A stretch of DNA of 64,000 bases. Origin: Tremella fuciformis (taxonomy: Eukaryota; Basidiomycota; Tremellomycetes; Tremellales; Tremellaceae). The stretch covers positions 186,001 to 250,000 of the forward strand of contig CP136493.1 in NCBI GenBank assembly GCA_032768795.1. The letters run 5' to 3'. Of this stretch, positions 41,555-51,930 are shown one piece after another. Each line of letters begins with the position of its first letter. Positions within the stretch are counted from its first letter, which is position 1. Under the pieces are notes generated by a model. That model did no database searches. It was not told the DNA's origin and was given only the letters and a program-made list of their open reading frames with translations. Position numbers and translations under genes: made by a program.

Positions 41555-44500
41555 TCAATCTGATCTTTGCTGAACTCCAAGTAGATCCCTCAACCTGTTG
41601 AATACCTCTGCTGGGAGCGCCTTGGTGAGGAGATCCGCCATGTTCTCAGCTGATGGGACATGTGACAGAGTCACTGTGTTGTCCTCCACCTTCTCCCTGA
41701 CAAACTTGTGTCTCATGTCAATGTGCTTGGACTTGTCATGGTTGACTGGGTTCTTTGACAAGGCAATTGCTCCATTGTTGTCGTTTAGAATTGGCAGGGG
41801 CTCCTCCAGACCAAGCTGAAGATCACTGAGAAGTTGCCTGAGCCAAATGGCTTGCCTGGTCGCTTCAGAAGAGGCCATGAGCTCTGCTTCTGTGGTAGAA
41901 AGCGCCACTGTATTTTGCCGTCGACTTTTCCAGGCCACAATTCCACCATAGACCTTGAAGATATAGCCTGTAGTCGATCTTCTTGTGTCTAGATCGCCTC
42001 CCCAGTCTGCATCTGCATAGCCTAGGGCAATTCTGGTTGAATTCTCTTTGTTGAAGGTCAAACAAAGGTCTGTGGTGCCTCTGATGTACCGAAGTAGATG
42101 TTTGGCCGCTTTCCAGTGCTCTGTGTTGTATTTGGATATGTATCTTGATAGCAGAGAAGCTGGAAAAGCGAGATCCGGTCTTGTAATTGTTGAGGCATAA
42201 AGAATGGCTCCCACTGCTTGGGCATATGGGTAATGCTTTGCCTCTTCAAACTCGGTATCTGTGGCTGGAACAGGGCGAAAACTGGCAGGCAGAGGAGTTC
42301 TGGCTGGGTTGCAGTCACTCATACCAAACCGGTCCAAAATTGACTCCAAATAATGTTCTTGACTCATAAACAGCTTGTTCTGTGTCCGATCTCGATGAAT
42401 ATTGAAGCCTAGGAAATAGGAAACCGGCCCTGAGTCCTTGCACTCAAATTCTGAGTTGAGAGCGATTTTGAAAGCGTCCAAATACTTTCTGTTGTTGCAA
42501 GCAATCAACTGATCATCCACATGAACTGAGAGCATGAGGAAATTGCCATTTTCGAATTTGTAGTAAAGGCAGGGGTCTGCAGAGGTTGGTTTGAGGCCTT
42601 GAGACCGAAGCCAATTGTCCAGAGCTTTGTTGAAGCATCTAGGAGACTGCTTGAGACCATAAAGCGATTTTCTGAGTCGCAAAACTTTGCCCGCAGGAAT
42701 GTTGGAGCCTTCTGGTGGTTCCATATATATTTCCTCTTCCAAATCGCCATTGAGGAAGGCTGCAATGATGTCTACTTGGTCACACTCCATGTTGAAGTGA
42801 TTGACCAAGGCCAGGAAGACTCTGATGGTGTCCTTGTGCGCAACAGAGGCAAATAACTCGTTGAAATCGAGTCCTTCAATTTGTGAATAGCCCTTGGCAA
42901 CAAATCTGGCCTTGTAGGTTGAAGGTTTACCGGTTTCACCATCGATCTTTCTGGTGTAGACCCATTTTCCTTTGAGGACTCTTTGATTTGAGCGATCCAC
43001 AACCGCCCAAACTCGATATTTGTCCATTTTGGCAAGCTCAGAATCCATGCTGGATTTCCAGTGCTCCCACTCGCCAGAATTGCGCGCTTGCAAATATGTT
43101 TGAGGTATATTTGTTGCGAGCATAGCACAGGCAACATTTGCATCTTGAATCTCGTTCTCAAATTCCTCATCATCTCGCAAATTCAGCTCATCTGATGAGT
43201 CTGAGTCGCTTGAATTATCGCCATTATGCCCCCCTTGCTGCGGTATCGGTGGTGCAGCAGAAGCGCGGCGTTCTGCAGCAATTTGGCGATGATGATCTCT
43301 TTCAATGATATTTGGAATTTGTAAATTTTGATTGACGACTTTTTGCTCATTTGCCAAATTCCGAAAGAACCGTTCAATCTGGGGCATTCCGGTTTTTACA
43401 GGTGATAGGGGCATGTATGAAGCATCATTCTGCAAAAGAACAGATTTGTCGGGCTCGATTTGAGGCCGTGACCCTTTAGGTTCCAATTCCGGAATTTCAA
43501 TTTGCTCAGAATTGAATTCTGTGTTTGCAAAGATAACATCCCGGCTGATGGTGATGCTGCCGGACTGTTTTGAATATATCCGGTAATTGTTGGTGGCCTC
43601 CTGATACCCCACAAGGATGCCCTCTTGATATCTTGGTGCCAGCTTGTTTTTCTCTGTATGATTTCGGAAAAATGCTTTGCAGCCAAATGGTTGAAGGTGT
43701 GTAATTTGGCAATTTCGATTTTGCCACTTGTCTTCGGGTATTTCCTGCTTTGGCCCACAGGGTGTGCGATTTCGAGTGTAGGCTATATAATTTGCCGCTT
43801 CAGCCCATAGATTCTGAGGCAATCCGGAATGAACAAGGACTGTTCTCACTCCATTGAGGATTGTGAGGTGCAATCTTTCAACTCGCCCATTTTGAGTGTG
43901 CGCATCTGGTGGGACCTGAATATGCTGAATTCCGTGATTCCTCATGAATTGTTTCCACTCATTTGAGGAGAATTCACCACCATTGTCGGATCTGATTGTT
44001 TTGACCTTTGTAGACAATTGCCTTTCAACTAAAGCGATATATTGCTGAATCGCCTCAAATGCTCCTGATTTCTGTTTGAGGAAATATAAATGCGATTTCC
44101 TTGTGAAATCATCATAACAAGTGAGGAAATATCGAGCTCCATTAATTGATGGTACTCTGGCAGGGCCCCATAAATCAATGTGGACAATCTCAAGCGGTGT
44201 AGATGCTCTGACATCGCTTGGTAATGATGGAAGTCGGCCGGTTTTGCCTAAAATGCAGCTCTGGCACTGGAATGACTTTGCATCTGAAGCTGAAATTTCG
44301 ATATTGCCCATTCTTCCACTCCTGATGACTCTCATGATTGCAGATATGTTCAGATGGCCAAGTCGCTCATGGATGTCTTGGATATCAGCTGTAGAAGCGA
44401 TATTGGCTGATGCGCTTGCCTCCTGATATACATACAACCCGGATCGCTTTGGGGCTGTGAGGAGATGATTTCCGGTGTCCATTCTGCAGAGTTGGGCATT

Positions 44501-45604
44501 TCCGGCCGCAAATTTCCATCCCAGGCCTTGTGGAGTTGCAGAGACCGAAATGAGGTTCCGATCAAGCCCAGGAATATATAGACAGCCTGGAAAAGCGATT
44601 CCGGCAATGTAGAGGGTACCGGTCATGTTGCAAGGCAAATGGGCTGAATTGCCAAACCGGACTTGCATTTTCTGAGCCGGTTTCAGATCCGATAGCATTT
44701 GAGCATCATTACACATGTGATGTGTTGCTCCAGAATCGATAATAAATTCATAGCGGTCGCATTTTGCATGATAGGCGGATGCGGTCGCTACTGCATTGAA
44801 AGCAGATGCTGGCCCAATGTCGGTATCGGTCTCAGGGCTGACAGAGGCAATTTCGGCCTTGGGTGGAATTCTTTGTGTCTGCTGGATCCGATTTTGTTGA
44901 TTATGACATTCTGCATTGCTGTGGCCATGAATCCGGTGATGATCGCAGTATTTTGACATATCTCTGGGGCGATTTGGCTTGAATGGAACCGGTCTCCTTG
45001 CTGCAGCAAGAGCTGATGCTGAATCGGAATTTTTCCGCCTCTCATATTCAGCCTGGACTGCCGATTTGACCTCTGAAGAGCTGAGAGGCTGTCGCATCCA
45101 GAGATTCTGCTTTGTAGTTGCATATGACTCAGGGAGAGCAAGAGTCATGCAGAATGCAAGGATTTTATCGGATATAATTTCGCCTGAGCTGTTCAGCTGG
45201 GTGTGGGCGCTCTGTTGGGCTGCTAGGACCGGCATTGGATCTTCTCCATCGATAATTGAAGCTCTGGCAAGCGATTGGAATAAAGCGGCCTGCCTGGCAC
45301 CGGTTGAGGCTGAATGCTGCCGCTTAATTTCGTCCCAAAGAGCCTTGGGTGAGGGCGATGTCCAGTCTTTGACTGAGGCTGGCAGGGCGGCTTGGACGGT
45401 CTCAGAGAGCGACTGAAAGATGATGGAAAAGGCCTTATCGAATTTGAGCTGTTCTGCAGCTGAAATTGGCGAAATCGGTTCGGTTCTGATGCAGGCAAGC
45501 AGTCCCTTGCCCATGAGGGTGGTGGCGATATGCGATTCCCATTGAGGATAATTATCGCTGCCTTTCAAAGTAACAACTTTGATTTTGATTTCGCTCTCCT
45601 CCAT
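41555..45604 (-). CDS. Copia gag-pol polyprotein of B4 (1349 aa)
   Basis: The only uninterrupted subfamily B ORF without a frameshift. Domains follow the A1 order: Gag, C-x2-H-x4-H-x4-C knuckle, DSGA protease, HHCC and D,D35E integrase, RT with VDIIAAF and HVDDQ, RNase H with DADW, TTEAE and DNNGA. It differs from A chiefly between integrase and linker (residues about 720-745, with VKTGMPQIERFF), while the linker and RT start are almost identical to A. The ATG at 45604 is chosen because the in-frame extension to 45736 begins with TTG and lies in the leader. Confidence 0.97.
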   Translation of the reverse strand: MEESEIKIKVVTLKGSDNYPQWESHIATTLMGKGLLACIRTEPISPISAAEQLKFDKAFSIIFQSLSETVQAALPASVKDWTSPSPKALWDEIKRQHSASTGARQAALFQSLARASIIDGEDPMPVLAAQQSAHTQLNSSGEIISDKILAFCMTLALPESYATTKQNLWMRQPLSSSEVKSAVQAEYERRKNSDSASALAAARRPVPFKPNRPRDMSKYCDHHRIHGHSNAECHNQQNRIQQTQRIPPKAEIASVSPETDTDIGPASAFNAVATASAYHAKCDRYEFIIDSGATHHMCNDAQMLSDLKPAQKMQVRFGNSAHLPCNMTGTLYIAGIAFPGCLYIPGLDRNLISVSATPQGLGWKFAAGNAQLCRMDTGNHLLTAPKRSGLYVYQEASASANIASTADIQDIHERLGHLNISAIMRVIRSGRMGNIEISASDAKSFQCQSCILGKTGRLPSLPSDVRASTPLEIVHIDLWGPARVPSINGARYFLTCYDDFTRKSHLYFLKQKSGAFEAIQQYIALVERQLSTKVKTIRSDNGGEFSSNEWKQFMRNHGIQHIQVPPDAHTQNGRVERLHLTILNGVRTVLVHSGLPQNLWAEAANYIAYTRNRTPCGPKQEIPEDKWQNRNCQITHLQPFGCKAFFRNHTEKNKLAPRYQEGILVGYQEATNNYRIYSKQSGSITISRDVIFANTEFNSEQIEIPELEPKGSRPQIEPDKSVLLQNDASYMPLSPVKTGMPQIERFFRNLANEQKVVNQNLQIPNIIERDHHRQIAAERRASAAPPIPQQGGHNGDNSSDSDSSDELNLRDDEEFENEIQDANVACAMLATNIPQTYLQARNSGEWEHWKSSMDSELAKMDKYRVWAVVDRSNQRVLKGKWVYTRKIDGETGKPSTYKARFVAKGYSQIEGLDFNELFASVAHKDTIRVFLALVNHFNMECDQVDIIAAFLNGDLEEEIYMEPPEGSNIPAGKVLRLRKSLYGLKQSPRCFNKALDNWLRSQGLKPTSADPCLYYKFENGNFLMLSVHVDDQLIACNNRKYLDAFKIALNSEFECKDSGPVSYFLGFNIHRDRTQNKLFMSQEHYLESILDRFGMSDCNPARTPLPASFRPVPATDTEFEEAKHYPYAQAVGAILYASTITRPDLAFPASLLSRYISKYNTEHWKAAKHLLRYIRGTTDLCLTFNKENSTRIALGYADADWGGDLDTRRSTTGYIFKVYGGIVAWKSRRQNTVALSTTEAELMASSEATRQAIWLRQLLSDLQLGLEEPLPILNDNNGAIALSKNPVNHDKSKHIDMRHKFVREKVEDNTVTLSHVPSAENMADLLTKALPAEVFNRLRDLLGVQQRSD

Positions 45605-46656
45605 TTCCAAAAAATTATTTCTCAAGAACGGCTCGATCAAATTCGGTTTTGTTGATAGGGATGATAGAGGCCGTTGCGAAGTATATTGTGTGCAAAGGAG
45701 AGATTTTAAATATCCGGGTGTCAGCTGCAATCGCAAAAGTTTGAATGAGACTCTCAGAGAGACTCAGCTGAAAGCGAGAGCAGCTTGAATTGCCAGAAGG
45801 CTCAGAGGCTGCCCACCAGGTTTCACTGGATTCTGCGGCCACCGGAACGGTGTACGACCTCCTGGGTGCTCCACCAAGCCTGGGAATCGGCCCAAGGTTT
45901 GATTTCTGCAGAGCCAGGTCCGGATTTGCTTGAACTCCCTCGGTGTAACCTAGACCGGCCAGGACGTTTGCCTTCACCTGCCAAGCCCAGCAGGCCGCGA
46001 TTTCGCCCAGCGATAGGGCAGAAGCAATGATGTTGAGAAATCGGAAATCCGATTTCAGGAATGATGGAATTACTCGAGAACAAGTCGGCCGATTGTGCTC
46101 TGCCGGTGCTGAAATATAGCCTGTAGTGGCCCCTATGTTGTGTGGGAACGGCAGGCGGATCGGTGGAGTAATGGGCGAGAAATCGATTTCCTGGTGTTGG
46201 AAGACTCAACTCCAAATTTGCAGTTTGCCGAAATTGATAAATCGATATCTCGGGAACGGTACTAGCTGCCGGGCTGTGCTTTACCGTGACGATGGATCCA
46301 ACAACAGACGGTGCTGTGTAAAACGGAGAGATCGATCGGGTGGCTAGATCGCGAGAAATTGTTGAAGTTGTGAACGTCCGTTATCCCGGCCTTCTGTGAG
46401 TGCTGGACTCTTCAGGGGCCGTAAGACGTGTGTTCGCACTGTAGAGAAAGTGCTGTGTTCTTCTGGCGCTTGTAGGTGAAGCGACAGAGATGGTAGGTAG
46501 GGAGGAGGGTAGCCGGAAACCGAGTATTTGGCAAAGGCGATTGCGGGTGAACCGCTGAAGCTACCGAAAATCCGAGGGTACCTCGTGAAAGAGCGCGTCG
46601 AGCTCTATTGGGTCACTTGTCGGCAGGCGAATCGGATGCGATTCAGGCTCATAACC
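45605..46656 (-). other. 5' leader of B4 with PBS at 46638-46656
   Basis: 1052 nt. Dyads visible here include an 18-bp palindrome-like AAATCGG-AAAT-CCGATTT at 46038-46055 and GAAATCGATTTC at 46179-46190; CTCGAGAAC- and CTCGGGAAC-type motifs follow each at 46073 and 46248. No sense ATG outside the PBS. Confidence 0.85.
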
Positions 46657-46808
46657 TGTCGGATGATATGAAGTGCATAAGACATGTTCCCTGCTCAGAG
46701 AGCAGGAAAAGCGACGCTATAGAGTTTCCTTATGTAATAGGAAAGGGCTAGAAGCGATGTTGCAGTGTGGCAGTGTGGCACAGATCAGGATTGCTCACAA
46801 TTCCGACA
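46657..46808 (-). repeat. 5' LTR of B4
   Basis: 152 bp. AGATC follows and the B3 frame resumes. Confidence 0.96.
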
Positions 46809-46813
46809 AGATC

Positions 46814-47646
46814 GGACACAGAACAAGCTGTTTATGAGTCAAGAACATTATTTGGAGTCAATTTTGGACCGGTTTGGTATGAGTGACTGCAACCCAGCCA
46901 GAACTCCTCTGCCTGCCAGTTTTCGCCCTGTTCCAGCCACAGATACCGAGTTTGAAGAGGCAAAGCATTACCCATATGCCCAAGCAGTGGGAGCCATTCT
47001 TTATGCCTCAACAATTACAAGACCGGATCTCGCTTTTCCAGCTTCTCTGCTATCAAGATACATATCCAAATACAACACAGAGCACTGGAAAGCGGCCAAA
47101 CATCTACTTCGGTACATCAGAGGCACCACAGACCTTTGTTTGACCTTCAACAAAGAGAATTCAACCAGAATTGCCCTAGGCTATGCAGATGCAGACTGGG
47201 GAGGCGATCTAGACACAAGAAGATCGACTACAGGCTATATCTTCAAGGTCTATGGTGGAATTGTGGCCTGGAAAAGTCGACGGCAAAATACAGTGGCGCT
47301 TTCTACCACAGAAGCAGAGCTCATGGCCTCTTCTGAAGCGACCAGGCAAGCCATTTGGCTCAGGCAACTTCTCAGTGATCTTCAGCTTGGTCTGGAGGAG
47401 CCCCTGCCAATTCTAAACGACAACAATGGAGCAATTGCCTTGTCAAAGAACCCAGTCAACCATGACAAGTCCAAGCACATTGACATGAGACACAAGTTTG
47501 TCAGGGAGAAGGTGGAGGACAACACAGTGACTCTGTCACATGTCCCATCAGCTGAGAACATGGCGGATCTCCTCACCAAGGCGCTCCCAGCAGAGGTATT
47601 CAACAGGTTGAGGGATCTACTTGGAGTTCAGCAAAGATCAGATTGA
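46814..47646 (+). pseudogene. B3 gag-pol, C-terminal part (end of RT, RNase H)
   Basis: Continues from 41395. Contains the RNase H motifs DADW, TTEAE and DNNGA, and the terminal ADLLTKAL. Stop TGA at 47644-47646, overlapped by the polypurine tract at 47646-47653. Confidence 0.95.
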
Positions 47647-47653
47647 GTGGGAG

Positions 47654-47805
47654 TGTCGGAATTGTGAGCAATCCTGATCTGTGCCACACTGCCACACTGC
47701 AACATCGCTTCTAGCCCTTTCCTATTACATAAGGAAACTCTATAGCGTCGCTTTTCCTGCTCTCTGAGCAGGGAACATGTCTTATGCACTTCATATCATC
47801 CGACA
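47654..47805 (+). repeat. 3' LTR of B3
   Basis: Identical by eye to 36975-37126. GAGAA follows. Confidence 0.96.
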
Positions 47806-47810
47806 GAGAA

Positions 47811-48830
47811 CGGACGGGCCGATTGGGTTGCCGTTGAGAGGGGTAAGGTTGACCGGTAGGAGGTATATCGTGTGCGAAGGAGAAATTTTAAATATGCGAG
47901 TGTCAGCTGCAATCGCAAAAGTTTGAATGAGACTCTCAAAGAGACTCAGCTGAAAGCGAGAGCAGCTTGAATTGCCAGAGGCTCAGAGGCTGCCCACCAG
48001 GTTTCACTGGATTCTGCGGCCACCGGAACGGTGTACGACCTCCTGGATGCTCCAGCAATGCTAGGGATCGGCCTAGAATTGATTTCTGCAGAGCCAAGTC
48101 CGGATTTGCTTGAACTCCCTCGATGTGACCTAGCAGTGCGGTCTAGGACGTTTGCCTTCACCTGCCAAGCCCAGCAGGCCGCGATTTCACCCAGCGATAG
48201 GGCAGCAGTGATGATGTTGTTAAATCGGAAAATCCGATTGCAGTAATAAGGCAATAACTCGAGAACGAGTGAGCCAATTGAGCTCTACTGAAGCCCAAAT
48301 TCAGTCCGTAGGTGCCGTTATGTTGTCTAGAAGCGGCGGGCGGATCGGTGCAGCGATGGGCGAGAAATCGGATTTCTGGTGCTGAAAGACTCAACTCCAA
48401 ATTCTGAGTTTCTCGGAAATGATAAATTGATATCTCTTGAACAACACCCCGCACTGCGAAATCCTTTACAGGAACGGTAGACGCAGTGATCACAAGTGTT
48501 GTGTAAAACAGAGAGACCGATCGGGCTGATAGAACGCGAGAAATCGTCCAAGTTGTAAACGTCCGTTATCTCGGCCTTCTGTGAGTGCTGGACTCTTCAG
48601 GGGCCGTAAGACGTGTGCTTGCACTGTAGATAGAGTGCTGTGTCGTTCTGGCGTTTGTAGGTGAAGCGACAGAGATGGTAGAGAAGCCGGAAGCCGTGTA
48701 AATGGCGAAGGCGATTGCGGGTGAACCACGGAAGCTACCGTAAATCCGAGGATACCTCGTGAAAGAGCACGTCGAGCTCTATTGGGTCGCTTGTCGGCAG
48801 GCGAATCGGGTGCGATTCAGGCTCATAACC
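47811..48830 (-). other. A4 leader, PBS-proximal part
   Basis: 1020 nt, with the PBS at 48812-48830; the remaining 25 nt lie at 36950-36974. Same as the A1 leader as far as compared. Confidence 0.88.
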
Positions 48831-48983
48831 TGTCGGATGGATAAGAAATGCATAGAGACAGTTCCCTGCTCACAGAGCAGGAAAAGCGAAGCTACAAGAG
48901 TTTTCTTATGTAATAGGAAAGGTATAAAGCGATGTGGCAGTGTGGCAGTGTGGCACAGATCAGTATTGCTCACAATTCTGACA
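48831..48983 (-). repeat. 5' LTR of A4
   Basis: A-type, 153 bp, joined on the right to D0 protease coding sequence. Confidence 0.95.
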
Positions 48984-49897
48984 GGTTTGAGATCCGACAG
49001 CATTTGAGCATCATTACACATGTGGTGTGTCGCACCAGAATCGATAATAAATTCATACCGGTCGCATTTCGCATGGTAGGCTGATGCGGTTGCTGTGGCA
49101 TGGAAAGCGGATGCTGGGCCAATGTCGGTATCAATAGGAACATGGACTGATGCGATTTCGGCCTTGGGCGGAATTCTTTGTGCCTTCTGCTGGTTCTTGC
49201 ATTCGGAATTGTTGTGTCCATGGCATTTGTGGTAATCGCAAAATTTCGACATGTCTCTGGGGCGATTCGGTTTGAATGGAGCCGGTCTCCTTGCTGCAGC
49301 AAGAGCTGATGCTGAATCCGAATTTTTCCGCCTCTCATATTCAGCCTGGACTGCCGATTTCACCTCTGCAGAGCTGAGAGGCTGTCGCATCCAGAGATTC
49401 TGCTTTGTGGTCGCATATGACTCTGGCAGGGCCAGTGTCATGCAGAATGCAAGGATTTTATCGGATATAATTTCGCCTGAGCTGTTCAGCTGAGTATGGG
49501 CGCTCTGCTGGGCTGCTAGAATCGGCATTGGATCTTCTCCATCGATAATTGAAGCTCTGGCAAGCGATTGGAACAAAGCGGCTTGCCTGGCACCTGTAGA
49601 AGCAGAATGTTGCCGCTTCAATTCCTCCCAAAGCGATTTTGGTGAGGGCGATGTCCAATCTTTCACAGAGGCCGGTAAAGCAGCTTGGACCGTCTCAGAG
49701 AGGCTCTGGAAGATGATCGCAAACGATTTATCGAATTTGAGCTGTTCTGCAGCTGAAATGGGTGAAATCGGGTCGGTTTTGATGCAGGCAAGCAGCCCCT
49801 TGCCCATAAGAGTTGTGGCAATGTGCGATTCCCATTGAGGATAATTATCGCTGCCTTTCAAGGTAACAATTTTGATTTTGATTTCGCTCTCCTCCAT
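48984..49897 (-). pseudogene. D0 gag-pol, Gag and protease part (about 304 aa), cut by A4
   Basis: Open from the ATG at 49897. It includes a Gag region like the other subfamilies, a knuckle with the same C-x2-H-x4-H-x4-C spacing but different residues (CDYHKCHGHNNSEC), a shorter glutamine-rich stretch, and the protease DSGATHH motif. It ends at SDLKP where A4 inserted. No stop is seen, so the copy was not much decayed when hit. Confidence 0.9.
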
Positions 49898-50956
49898 TCT
49901 GCCGATAAATATATCTCGAGAACGGCTGCACCGATTGAGTTGGCAATGACGGGGGTAATGAAGGCCGGTATGAGGTATACCGTGTGCGAAGGAGAAATTT
50001 TAATTATGCGAGTGTCAGCTGCAATCGCAAAAGTTTGAATGAGACTCTCAAAGAGACTCAGCTGAAAGCGAGAGCAGCTTGAATTGCCTATGAGGCTCAG
50101 AGGCTGCCCACCAGGTTTCACTGGATTCTGCGGCCACCGGAAAGGTGTACGACCTCCTGGGTGCTCCAATTGACTGGGGATCGGCCCAAAATTCAATTTT
50201 CTGCAGAGCCAAGTCCGGATTTGCTCGAACTCCCTCGATGTAACCTGAACCGGCCAGGATTTGCCTTCACCTGCCAAGCCCAGCAAGCCTTGACTTCACC
50301 CAGCGATAGGGCAAAAGCGATAGAGTGATTGTTGTAAAATCGGAAATCCGATTGCAGTAATGAGGCAATAACTCAAGAACGAGTGGGCCAATTGAGCTCT
50401 GCTGATGCTCAAATATAGTCCGTAGTTGCCGTTATATTGTGGAGAAGCGGCGGACAGATCGGTGGAGCGATGGGCGAGAAATTGGATTTCTGGTGTTGGA
50501 AGACTCAACTCCAAATTCTGAATTTCTCGGAAATGATAAATCGATATCTCTTGAACAGCACCCCGCACTGCGAAATCCTTCGCAGGAACGGTAGACGCAG
50601 TGATCACGAGTGCTGTGTAAAACAGAGAGACTGATCGGACCGGTAGAACGCGAGAAATCGTCCAAGTTGTAAACGTCCGTTATCTCGGCCTTCTGTGAGT
50701 GCTGGACTCTTCAGGGGCCGTAAGACGTGAGTTGGCGCTGTTGAAAGGGTGCCGTGTCGTTCTGGCGCTTGTAGGTGAAGCGACAGAGATGGTAGGTAGG
50801 GAGGGAGGTGTGCCGGAAGCCGTGTAATTGGCGAAGGCGATTGCGGGTGAACCGCCGAAGCTACCGGAGATCCGAGGATACCTCGTGAAAGAGCACGTCG
50901 AGCTCTATTATGTCACTTGTCCGCAGGCGAATCGGATGCGATTCAGGCTCATAACC
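49898..50956 (-). other. 5' leader of D0 with PBS at 50938-50956
   Basis: 1059 nt, clearly diverged from the A leader, yet again without any sense ATG outside the PBS. The ATATCTCGAGAACGG motif lies near the gag start. Confidence 0.83.
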
Positions 50957-51110
50957 TGTCGGATGAATAAGAAGTGCATAGAGACATCTGTACTGCTCAG
51001 AGAGCAAAGAAAGCGACGCTCCAGAGTTTCCTTATGTAATAGGAAAGGGCTGGAAGCGATGTGGCAGTGTGGCAGTGTGGCACAGATCAGTATTGCTCAC
51101 AATTCCGACA
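50957..51110 (-). repeat. 5' LTR of D0 (subfamily D type, 154 bp)
   Basis: Close to the B type in the centre, but with GAGACATCTGTACTG and GAGCAAAGAAAG changes that weaken the hairpin. The solo LTR at 60660 is of the same type. Confidence 0.92.
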
Positions 51111-51778
51111 CTCGGATCTCAAACCGGCTCAGAAAATGCAAGTCCGGTTTGGCAATTCAGCACATCTGCCCTGCAACATGACCGGTACCCTCAACCTTGC
51201 CGGAATCGCTTTTCCAGGCTGCCTATATATTCCTGGGCTGGACCGGAACCTCATTTCGGTCTCTGGAACTCCACAAGGCTTGGAATAGAGATTTACAGCC
51301 GGAAATGCCAAATTATGCAATATCAAGTCTGGAGAACAGGTCATCACAGCTACCAAGCGATCCGGTCTATATGTGCATCAGCAGGCAAGCGCATCAGCCA
51401 ATATCGCTTCCTTTGCTGAAATACAAGACATCCATGAGTGACTTGGCCATTTGAATATATCTGCAGTCATGAGAGTCATCAGGAGTGGGAGAATGGGCAA
51501 TATCGAAATTTCAGCTTCAGATGCAAAGTCATTCCAGTGCTAGAGCTGCATTTTGGGTAAAACATCATTACCAAGTGATATCAGAGCTTCAACACCGCTT
51601 GAAATTATCCATATCTACTTGTGGGGTCCAGCCAGAGTGCCATCTCTCAATGGAGCTCGATATTTCTTGACTTGTTATGATGATTTCACAAGAAATTCGC
51701 ATTTATATTTCCTCAAACAAAAATCAGGAGCATTTGAGGCGATTCTGCAATGCATTGCCTTGGTTGAGCGCCAGCTAT
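51111..51778 (+). pseudogene. E0 gag-pol relic: end of protease to integrase core
   Basis: The frame holds the region after the protease, the integrase zinc site and the start of the catalytic core. In-frame stops occur at 51286-51288, near 51438 and near 51541. The first catalytic Asp of the integrase is replaced by Tyr (IHIYLWG), and 12 bp are missing after the GKT motif. It resembles C more than A or B (NIKSG, VHQQASA). Non-functional. Confidence 0.9.
51774..51778. repeat. Target-site duplication of B5, left copy (GCTAT)
   Basis: GCTAT recurs at 57191-57195. Confidence 0.95.
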
Positions 51779-51930
51779 TGTCGGAATTGTGAGCAATCCT
51801 GATCTGTGCCACACTGCCACACTGCAACATCGCTTCTAGCCCTTTCCTATTACATAAGGAAACTCTATAGCGTCGCTTTTCCTGCTCTCTGAGCAGGGAA
51901 CATGTCTTATGCACTTCATATCATCCGACA
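51779..51930 (+). repeat. 5' LTR of B5
   Basis: B-type, plus orientation. Confidence 0.96.

Larger units (their letters stand above)
41396..46808 (-). mobile_element. Complete Ty1/copia element B4, subfamily B (5413 bp)
   Basis: The intact reference copy of subfamily B here: LTRs of 152 bp at 41396-41547 and 46657-46808, flanked by AGATC. It is inserted head-to-head in B3, so B3 and B4 form large inverted repeats. Confidence 0.97.
36975..47805 (+). mobile_element. Ty1/copia element B3, subfamily B, split by B4
   Basis: Pieces are 36975-41395 and 46814-47805, 5413 bp in total, the same as B4. Both LTRs are present. It inserted into the A4 leader 25 bp upstream of the gag ATG. Confidence 0.97.
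34241..48983 (-). mobile_element. Ty1/copia element A4, subfamily A, 5' half, split by B3
   Basis: Pieces are 34241-36974 and 47811-48983. B0 cuts it on the left, so about 1.5 kb of its 3' end should lie left of the window. The leader adds up to 1045 nt once B3 is removed, as in A1. A4 is itself inserted in D0; the right flank at 48984-48988 is GGTTT. Confidence 0.93.
48984..51110 (-). mobile_element. Ty1/copia element D0, subfamily D, 5' part
   Basis: Contains the first 304 codons, the leader and the 5' LTR. By comparison with C, about 3.3 kb of its 3' part should lie beyond A4, left of the window. Its LTR (154 bp) and Gag differ from A, B and C. It lies inside E0; the right flank at 51111-51115 is CTCGG. 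Confidence 0.88.

Noticed and set aside
48779..49897. 372-codon ORF joining D0 Gag to the A4 LTR and PBS
   Set aside because: The tail after SDLKP is LTR sequence and the short uORF frame; an insertion artefact, not a fusion protein.
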